Source: JADLEX01 sp964586775 (GTDB taxonomy: Bacteria; Lernaellota; Lernaellaia; JACKCT01). Taken from it: a stretch of DNA of 38,387 bases. The number at the start of each line of letters is the position of its first letter. The first letter of the stretch is position 1. Made by a program: the position numbers and the translations under genes. Shown here in pieces: positions 32,844 to 38,387 of this stretch. Location: contig CAZPJD010000026.1 in assembly GCA_964586775.1 (NCBI GenBank), positions 1 to 38,387 on the forward strand, read 5' to 3'. Under the pieces are notes generated by a model that worked only from the letters and a program-made list of their open reading frames with translations, searched no databases and was not told the origin of the DNA.

Positions 32844-34541
32844 TCACCAGGGCAGTTCCATCAGCAGCGTGGAGAGGTAGCGCGCGTCGGGACGGCGCAT
32901 CTTCGCGACGATGACGAGTTCGCCCGCGAGGGCGCTGAAGATCTCGTCGAAGAGCGGCCAGAGGTCGGCGGACTCCCGCGATTCGAGCCAGCGTGAAAAT
33001 TCCTCGCGCGCGACCGGGGCGAGCGCGCCTTCGGCCGTCAGATCGAATCGCTCGCAAACGCGCTTCAGGTCGTCCACGCGTAAAGGTTTCGGCGCGAATG
33101 GCCGCCCGAGCACGTCGTTGGCGTAGGCCGTTGAAAAGAGCGTGCGATACGTGAGGCCCAGGGCGTTGTCGTGATTGAGGCCGAGCATGGGGATATTCTC
33201 GACCGCCGCGGGCGTCAGTCCGCAGGCGTCGGCCAGCAGTTCGGCGAACCGCTCGCAGGTCGCCAGCCGCGCCGACACCGCCTCGACCTCGCGATACGAT
33301 TCGAACTCGCGCCCCTCGCCTTCTAGATCGAGCTGTCGCGGATCGCGGCCGAGCAGCGCCGCGACAATTTCGCGGTGCGGCGGATCGAGCATGAGGTACT
33401 TTTCGCTCTTGCCGTCGGCGGCGGCCCGGGCGACGAGCGCCTTCGCGCGGACTCCCAACCGATGAACGAGGCTTCGGCCAATCTTGTACACGTCGAGCAA
33501 ACGCCGCTTCGCGAGCATGGCCACGGCGCGGGCCTCGTCCTCGTTCGCGAGGAATTCGAGTCCGATGTTCAGATAAGCGTCGGTCGAGGTCACGATCGTC
33601 CGCACCGCCGCGATGTCCGCAAACGAAACGCGATAGGCCACCGTCGCCATGTTCACGATGCCCGCGATTTCGACGATCGCCTCGTCGCGCCCGGGAAAGT
33701 TCTTCGCGAGCACGCGGTGGAGAAACGACTTGTGGTGCTCGTAGACTTGCAGGTAGCGGTCGCGGCTCGCCTGCGACGACTCGCCATCCGCGAGCCCGAC
33801 CGCCGCCGCCTTCACGGCCGGCACGAAACGATCGGGGTTCACGGGCGCGAAGATCTCGATGGCGTCGTAGTATTCGGGGAATCCCCGGTCGTTCATCCGG
33901 CCCGTGCGATCCTGATACGCCCACTCCTCCAGATCGATCGACGACTCCCAATACACGGCCTCGACGATCTTGTAGAAAAACTCCTGATTGAGGCGAAACA
34001 CGCGCTGCGTGAACTCGTGAACGAAGGTGATGGTCGCGGGCTTGCCCAGGTACTCGATCAGATGGCGGCGGTCCGGCGGCATGTAGAGGCGCGGATCGGC
34101 GGGCAGATTGCCGTCGTACATCTCGTCGAACCGCTCGATACGCATGTGGCGCTTGGCGAAGAGCACCAGCATGGTGAAGTCGAGTTCGAGAAGCCGAGCG
34201 ATAAAGGCGTCGTCCGAAAGGCCCATGAGCACCGTGAACCAGTGGCGCGTGGACTTGTCGCGCAGGTCGTCCTTATCCCAGCACTCGAAATCGAAGACGC
34301 CCTGGATCTGCTCGCTCGTGCACATCTCGAGCAGCTCGACGGCGTCGTCTTCGCCGAGCTGCTTGACGAGCAGGTACGCATCCTCGACGGGCAGATGACG
34401 CACGACGCGGGCCGGCTCGGGGTGGTCGAAGATGAGGGCGTACGCCTCTTTCGCGGGCCGACGGCGGATGATGCGCGCGGCCTTCTTGGGGTGCGACGTC
34501 ACGACGGCGTCGCGGATCTCGGATTTCGTGAGCTTGGCCAT
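32844..34541 (-). CDS. DUF6178-like cytoplasmic protein
   Basis: Protein of 565 residues without signal peptide or membrane segment. It begins with a basic helical part (TKSEIRDAVVTSHPKKAARIIRRR) and then helices in short repeats: EAYALIFDHPEPARVVRHL and DAYLLVKQLGEDDAVELLEM, somewhat like MgtE-N/HEAT-type pairs. Other conserved-looking blocks are YMPPDRRHLIEYLGKP and TITFVHEFTQRVF. I match it to DUF6178 from memory, with moderate confidence. Its role is unknown. It is the first gene of the DUF6178-aspA-lipoprotein set on this strand. Confidence 0.72.
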   Translation of the reverse strand: MAKLTKSEIRDAVVTSHPKKAARIIRRRPAKEAYALIFDHPEPARVVRHLPVEDAYLLVKQLGEDDAVELLEMCTSEQIQGVFDFECWDKDDLRDKSTRHWFTVLMGLSDDAFIARLLELDFTMLVLFAKRHMRIERFDEMYDGNLPADPRLYMPPDRRHLIEYLGKPATITFVHEFTQRVFRLNQEFFYKIVEAVYWESSIDLEEWAYQDRTGRMNDRGFPEYYDAIEIFAPVNPDRFVPAVKAAAVGLADGESSQASRDRYLQVYEHHKSFLHRVLAKNFPGRDEAIVEIAGIVNMATVAYRVSFADIAAVRTIVTSTDAYLNIGLEFLANEDEARAVAMLAKRRLLDVYKIGRSLVHRLGVRAKALVARAAADGKSEKYLMLDPPHREIVAALLGRDPRQLDLEGEGREFESYREVEAVSARLATCERFAELLADACGLTPAAVENIPMLGLNHDNALGLTYRTLFSTAYANDVLGRPFAPKPLRVDDLKRVCERFDLTAEGALAPVAREEFSRWLESRESADLWPLFDEIFSALAGELVIVAKMRRPDARYLSTLLMELPW

Positions 34542-34692
34542 GTCGTTCCGGTTTCGCGGGCGTTTCACCGCACCGCGCAAGGGCCGCCTCTATGACACAA
34601 ACGTTTTTTCGGGTAAAGGCGCGCGGTCATGGTTTTCACGTCGTTCCTGGTGCGAATGGCACGGCGTCCATCCGACCGCGAAGGATTTCGAC

Positions 34693-35007
34693 ATGGCTTG
34701 GCTCTGGCTGTTACTCGCGGGGCTGCTCGAAACCGGCTGGGCCGTCGGTCTGAAATACACCGACGGGTTCACGCGGCTTTGGCCGAGCGTCGTCACGATC
34801 GCGATGATGATCGGCAGCTTCGCGCTGCTGTCGCAGGCACTGCGCGCCATCCCGATCGGCACCGCCTACGCGGTGTGGGTGGGCATCGGCGCGGCGGGCA
34901 CGGCGCTGCTGGGCATCTGGCTCTTCGACGACCCGGCGACGCCGACGCGCCTCGGATTCATCGCCCTGCTGGTCGTGGCGATCGTCGGCCTGAAAGTCGT
35001 GGGATAG
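34693..35007 (+). CDS. gdx: SMR-family transporter, guanidinium exporter type
   Basis: Small multidrug-resistance family protein of 104 residues with four membrane helices. Glu13 in LLETGWAVGLKYTDGFT is the essential coupling residue. GWAVGLKYTDGFTRLWPSV and ALRAIPIGTAYAVWVGIGAAG mark the SugE/Gdx group that exports guanidinium with proton exchange, rather than the QacC-type. It stands alone; no partner SMR gene or guanidine gene is adjacent. I looked for a guanidine riboswitch in the 151 bp upstream and saw none that I can support. Confidence 0.9.
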   Translation: MAWLWLLLAGLLETGWAVGLKYTDGFTRLWPSVVTIAMMIGSFALLSQALRAIPIGTAYAVWVGIGAAGTALLGIWLFDDPATPTRLGFIALLVVAIVGLKVVG

Positions 35008-35033
35008 CCGCCCGTTTCGCGGCCCGCCGAACC

Positions 35034-35063
35034 AAAAACGCAGGGACGAAACCGCCCTGCGTT
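35034..35063 (-). terminator. Intrinsic terminator after the iron-sulfur carrier gene
   Basis: On the minus strand AACGCAGGG-cggtttcgt-CCCTGCGTT (35063-35037) is a perfect nine-pair stem followed by further T residues (TTTTT in all, ending at 35034). It lies 22 bp after the stop of the ErpA-type gene. It also lies 27 bp after the convergent SMR gene and could fold in that direction, but lacks a T-run there. Confidence 0.87.
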
Positions 35064-35085
35064 CGGTCCCTATCGAAGGTCCGGC

Positions 35086-35421
35086 CTAGGAAAACGACTT
35101 GCCGCAGCCGCAGGACATGCGCGCGTTGGGATTCTTGAACATGAATCCCTGACCGCCGAGGCCGCCCTGGTAGTCGAGCTCGATGCCCGTCAGCGAAAAG
35201 TAGCTCTCGGAGTCGCACAGGATCTTGATCCCCTCGCATTCGAACACCTGATCGTTCTCCCCGACCTTGGTGTCGAAGTGCATGATGTACGAAAGGCCCG
35301 AGCAGCCGCCTTCCTTCACGCCGATGCGAAGAAACGCGCCCTCGTTGAGCCCTTCCTGCGCCATCAGATTGCGAATTTCGTTCGCCGCCGTCTGGCTCAC
35401 GCTGATATCGGTCTCGGCCAT
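35086..35421 (-). CDS. erpA: Iron-sulfur cluster insertion protein, HesB/IscA/ErpA family
   Basis: A-type carrier of 111 residues that passes iron-sulfur clusters to apoproteins. The three conserved cysteines are C40 (KEGGCSGLSY), C104 and C106 (SCGCGKSF). The mid part has GIELDYQGGLGGQGFMFKNPNA, as in ErpA/HesB. ATG 35421 follows GGAG; an open frame to 35622 lacks support. It is monocistronic with its own terminator. The exact paralogue (ErpA, IscA or SufA) cannot be fixed; ErpA is the best general match. Confidence 0.88.
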   Translation of the reverse strand: MAETDISVSQTAANEIRNLMAQEGLNEGAFLRIGVKEGGCSGLSYIMHFDTKVGENDQVFECEGIKILCDSESYFSLTGIELDYQGGLGGQGFMFKNPNARMSCGCGKSFS

Positions 35422-35500
35422 GGGTCTCCTCCCGCGGTCCGGGCTCTTCGCCCGGGATGGTGTTCGTCTCGAAGCGGCAAAATCGCCCGCTGGATGTCGG

Positions 35501-35530
35501 ATATTACACGATCGCGTTTTTTCGCGTCTA
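35501..35530 (-). promoter_or_regulatory. Possible promoter of the erpA-like gene
   Basis: On the minus strand TAGACG (35530-35525) and TAATAT (35506-35501) are separated by 18 bases. The -10 is good and the -35 moderate. A hairpin CCGGGC-gaaga-GCCCGG follows in the leader, just before the GGAGGAG ribosome site, and could modulate translation. Confidence 0.45.
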
Positions 35531-35578
35531 TGATCGAAATCAACGAACGAAGCCCGTCGACGCGGGGATTTGTCGCGT

Positions 35579-36775
35579 TCAATACCTGGGACACGCCGCC
35601 ATGGCGATGCCCTGCTTGCCACCGGTGAGTTCCGACAGCGGGTCCGTCTGAGAAAACGCCATGAAGTACTGATCGAACTCGGTGCGGATGACGCTGGGCG
35701 ACGATTCCGAATACGCGAGGTACTGCGACACGCCGTCCAACGTGAGCGCGAAGCGTTCCGACAGGACCGGATTCACGTCGAACTCCTCGCCATCCTCGAT
35801 GTCGATCATCTCATCGTACGCGCCCGCCACGCCGACCGACGTCTCGGCGTTGACGGGGTCCCCCACGGGATTGCCGGTGTAGTAGAGCAGGAGCAGGTTG
35901 CGATCGACCGGACGCGTGAACAGCGGGCTCGGGCTCGCCACCGCTCCCGCGTAAGGATCGCGTTCGTCGTAACCCTGCCAGGGCTGCGTGGGACCGAGGA
36001 TGTAGAAGACGTCGCCGGGGGTGTCCTTCGAGTTGCGGCCGTGCGCGTCGCGCTTGGTCCACGTCACGCCGTTTTCGCTGTCGGCATAGCCGATGAATCG
36101 GCCCGCGAACTGCGAAAACTCCGTCTGCTTCGCCCAGCCGCCCGAGTAATACATGCGATAGCGATCCGCGAAACGCACCACCGACGGCGCGCCAACGTGT
36201 CCGTCTTCCCAATTCTGATCGCCGGTCACGACCGGGCCGTCGTGCTTGGTCCACGTCACGCCGTCGCCGCTGGTTGCGTAGCCGATGCCCGTGCCCACGC
36301 CGCCCGCGTACCACATCTCGAAACCGTCGCCCTTCGCGCGAACGGTCGGCGCGCCGACGCACCCGTTCTCCCAATCCTGATCGGCTTCGAGCACCGGCTT
36401 GCCGTCGTTCACCCACTCGTAGGTGAGCGTGTCCGTCGAGCGTCCGACGAGGATGTCCGCGCCGGTCGGCACCTTCACACCGTCCTTCATGCGCCAGAAC
36501 CGCCGCTCGAAAAACACCCAAAAGTACCCGTGCGCCTTCACCAGCGAGGGCTCGACGTAGTCGAAGTCCCCGTCGGAGATGAAGATGAACGGTTGCAGGC
36601 CGCCCTGATCGGGATCGAGGTCGATCTTGGCCCACGGCTTCACCCCCGAGTACGGCCACGACGTGACGCCGCCGATGATGTCGCCCTGCGTCCCGCACGC
36701 GATGCCCCACGCCGTCGTCGCGGCGACCAGCAGCGCCAGCGACGTCCACCAGATCGTCCGCGTTTGTCGTTTCAT
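35579..36775 (-). CDS. Beta-propeller lipoprotein (GH43/GH32-like fold)
   Basis: Protein of 398 residues. Signal with a lipobox-like WGIAC (Cys27). The body is made of repeated blades: VEPSLVKAHGYFWVFFE, WENGCVGAPTVRAKGDGFEMWYAGG and WEDGHVGAPSVVRFADRYRMYYSGG, with GIGYATSGDGVTWTK and FIGYADSENGVTWTK between them. This is the five-bladed propeller pattern of GH43/GH32-like proteins. Clear catalytic residues are not obvious, so it may only bind carbohydrate. ATG 36775 overlaps the stop of the upstream FadL-like gene (TGATG), so the two are coupled. Confidence 0.8.
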   Translation of the reverse strand: MKRQTRTIWWTSLALLVAATTAWGIACGTQGDIIGGVTSWPYSGVKPWAKIDLDPDQGGLQPFIFISDGDFDYVEPSLVKAHGYFWVFFERRFWRMKDGVKVPTGADILVGRSTDTLTYEWVNDGKPVLEADQDWENGCVGAPTVRAKGDGFEMWYAGGVGTGIGYATSGDGVTWTKHDGPVVTGDQNWEDGHVGAPSVVRFADRYRMYYSGGWAKQTEFSQFAGRFIGYADSENGVTWTKRDAHGRNSKDTPGDVFYILGPTQPWQGYDERDPYAGAVASPSPLFTRPVDRNLLLLYYTGNPVGDPVNAETSVGVAGAYDEMIDIEDGEEFDVNPVLSERFALTLDGVSQYLAYSESSPSVIRTEFDQYFMAFSQTDPLSELTGGKQGIAMAACPRY

Positions 36776-38091
36776 CACTGAAACCTCAACACGAATCCGC
36801 CGCCGACCACGTTGGCCGTGCCGCGAAACTCCACGTCGCCCACGTCGTTCGTCGCCGATTCCTTGTGCATGATGCGCGGTTCCACGTAGTGGAACTGGTC
36901 GTAGATGTTGATCGAGATCGGGGCCGGGAAGACCTCGGAGAACTCCGCAAAGGTGAAACCGAGGCCCGCGCTGAAGATGTGCAGGTCGGAATCGTAAAGG
37001 TTGAGCGGCCCCGTCTGATCGGGAGCGGGAGTGGGACGATAGACGTAACCGCCGCGCAGGTGGAGCTTGAAGACCGTGTCGTCGACGGCGGCGTACTCGG
37101 TACCCATCGCGACGCCGATGATGTCGTGCAGCTTCGGCTCGGGGATTTCGAGATCCGGTCCCGTGGGGAAGACCTCGCCGAAATCGCCCTCCATCACCGC
37201 GTTCGAGTTCGCGACGTTGGTCTTCATTTCGGAGTAGGCGTAGTGCGTCGCGTCGAGCGAAAGCAGCCAGCGTTCGCTCGGCTGAAGCGCGACGCCCAGC
37301 TCGATCTGACGCGGCGAAAAGTGCGTGAAACTCAGGACCTGCAACACGAGGCGACCGTCGTGAAAGACGACGATGCCATTGTCCATCAGCACCTTGAGTT
37401 CGGGGAACGCGATGCGGTTGGGCAGGCCGAGCTGCTGCTCGCGCTTGGAGCGATACGACAGGCCGATCGTCAGCCAGTCGGTCGGCGTGAACATCGTTCC
37501 GAAATTCGGAACGAGGTCGCCGGCAAGCCGCGATGTGAGATTGCCCTCGGCGGGCTTGTCTTCGTACAGCGCGAAATCGACGCCGCCGATATTGCCCGAC
37601 ACGAAGCTGGCGCCCACGCCGACGGACCACCACGGGAAGATTTCGCCGCCCGCGCCCAGCAACGTGGCCTGCGTGTGGTTTTCGTTGTTGTAACGCAGCA
37701 CGTACGGCGAGGTGCGCGTGGGGAGCATGAAGCGCATGAAGTGGTCGTCGGGCGTGTAGATCGACCCGGCGATGCGCAGTCGGCGGTTCATGACGGTCTT
37801 GCCCACGATCGCGCCGAAGCTGACACCGCGCTCGGAGTCGATGTCGGCCTGTTCGTCGTTGAAGGTGATGACCATGTCGCCGCGCTTGTATCCGAGCTCG
37901 ATGTGGAACGGATACGCCCGCACGAGGGCGGCGGTGTTGTAGTAGAGCGCCGAGGTATCGCCGCCGACCGCCGCGTACGCGCCGCCCATGGCAATCGCGC
38001 GCGGGCCCATGCCGAAGGTGTCGTAGGGCGTCGCCCACGCCGCCGCCGGCAGGCTCGAAACGATCAGAATGGCGATCCACGCGCGCTTCAC
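36775..38091 (-). CDS. FadL/OmpP1-like outer-membrane transport protein
   Basis: Beta-barrel protein of 438 residues with a signal peptide ending AAAWA (about 20). The mature N-terminus YDTFGMGPRAIAMGGAYAAVGGDTSALYYNTAAL is the hatch region of the FadL/TodX family (given in pieces). Barrel strands alternate through to the C-terminal VLRFQ. The family carries hydrophobic molecules across the outer membrane; the substrate is unknown. GTG 38091 has GAGG five bases before it. It is the middle gene of a three-gene set and a paralogue of the truncated gene upstream. Confidence 0.85.
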   Translation of the reverse strand: MKRAWIAILIVSSLPAAAWATPYDTFGMGPRAIAMGGAYAAVGGDTSALYYNTAALVRAYPFHIELGYKRGDMVITFNDEQADIDSERGVSFGAIVGKTVMNRRLRIAGSIYTPDDHFMRFMLPTRTSPYVLRYNNENHTQATLLGAGGEIFPWWSVGVGASFVSGNIGGVDFALYEDKPAEGNLTSRLAGDLVPNFGTMFTPTDWLTIGLSYRSKREQQLGLPNRIAFPELKVLMDNGIVVFHDGRLVLQVLSFTHFSPRQIELGVALQPSERWLLSLDATHYAYSEMKTNVANSNAVMEGDFGEVFPTGPDLEIPEPKLHDIIGVAMGTEYAAVDDTVFKLHLRGGYVYRPTPAPDQTGPLNLYDSDLHIFSAGLGFTFAEFSEVFPAPISINIYDQFHYVEPRIMHKESATNDVGDVEFRGTANVVGGGFVLRFQ

Positions 38092-38098
38092 ATCCGCC

Positions 38099-38387
38099 TC
38101 AGTTGTAGTCGAAGTACCAGGTCACGTTCGCGCCCATGCCGTAGATCCACCCGCCGACGTCGATGCGGGGATAGCCCGGGTTGTCGGCTTCGACGCTCGT
38201 GTCCTTGTAGAAGACGCGGGGCACGAGGTAGTGCATCTGTCCGAAGAGCTGGAGCGTGAACGGGCCGGCGAACTCGTAGTTGCCGATCCGGAACCATTCG
38301 AAGGCGAGTCCCGCCGACCCGATGTGGCGGTCGGAGTCCAGATAGTTGGTCACACCGGTCTGGGCGGGCACGGGCGAGGGGTCCCAG
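38099..38387 (-). CDS. FadL-like outer-membrane protein (partial, N-terminus outside window)
   Basis: The last 95 or so residues of a second barrel, ending VTWYFDYN. It aligns with the end of the neighbouring FadL-like protein: shared DSD-x-HI-x-SAGL-x-F, then MHY/FHY-x-x-PR, then a Gly-rich final strand. The spacing of eight bases between its stop and the next start, and the shared pattern, show a tandem duplication. The start lies beyond the window. Confidence 0.8.
   Translation of the reverse strand, partial: WDPSPVPAQTGVTNYLDSDRHIGSAGLAFEWFRIGNYEFAGPFTLQLFGQMHYLVPRVFYKDTSVEADNPGYPRIDVGGWIYGMGANVTWYFDYN

Noticed and set aside
34542..34692. Guanidine riboswitch before the SMR gene
   Set aside because: No paired ACGR loops and no ykkC core were found. 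The only hairpin (GTGC-gaatg-GCAC) does not fit.

Overview
The window is a stretch of G+C-rich Gram-negative chromosome, roughly two thirds G+C by eye and dense with genes on both strands. The Gram-negative envelope is shown by LptD, a TolC-type channel, two FadL-like barrels and many lipoproteins. The gene families (DUF6178, short-form Gnd, a NYN-LOTUS protein, acidic Cys-rich lipoproteins, an AcdH/DmdC-type acyl-CoA dehydrogenase) and an apparent selenoprotein fit a deltaproteobacterial-grade lineage (Myxococcota, Desulfobacterota or a related candidate phylum). The species cannot be told from sequence alone. No insertion sequence, prophage, CRISPR array, tRNA or rRNA was seen. This is core chromosome rather than an island.

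Layout. 1-2014: phosphate response, with phoB followed by pstS (cut by the window edge) behind a well-formed Pho box. 2015-5266: a three-gene energy-coupling-factor (ECF) transporter (S component, fused double ATPase, T component). 5263-10682: a zinc alcohol dehydrogenase, a YpsA-like SLOG protein, a membrane-anchored SGNH hydrolase, a family 2 glycosyltransferase with its DUF2304 partner, and a sugar-nucleotide epimerase, all probably linked to surface glycans. 10894-12267: two exported proteins. 12368-12541: a tiny membrane protein whose reading frame crosses an in-frame UGA followed by a bacterial SECIS-like hairpin. This is the most interesting object in the window. 12561-14531: DUF2804 and SprT-like proteins. 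14676-17864: the complete oxidative pentose-phosphate branch (gnd-zwf-pgl) as one operon. 17954-19318: a TolC-family protein, divergent from an unknown lipoprotein.

20435-23177: a CASTOR/POLLUX-type channel and, behind a clear terminator, a two-domain Ig-like lipoprotein. 23457-26108: acyl-CoA dehydrogenase and a NYN-LOTUS protein. 26109-26477: a long non-coding stretch with a good sigma70-type promoter and a strongly folded leader, leading into folC-lptD. 30030-34541: a CrtC/AttH-like lipoprotein, an aspartase and a DUF6178 protein. 34693-35421: a small guanidinium-type SMR exporter and an ErpA-type iron-sulfur carrier with a terminator. 35579-38387: a beta-propeller lipoprotein and two tandem FadL-like barrels, the last cut by the window edge.

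Genes that plainly work together are phoB/pstS, the ECF trio, gnd-zwf-pgl, folC-lptD (ATGA overlap), the glycosyltransferase/DUF2304 pair and the barrel/propeller cluster. The putative selenoprotein stands alone, divergent from a predicted beta-barrel gene. The paired inverted repeats between them suggest shared control.
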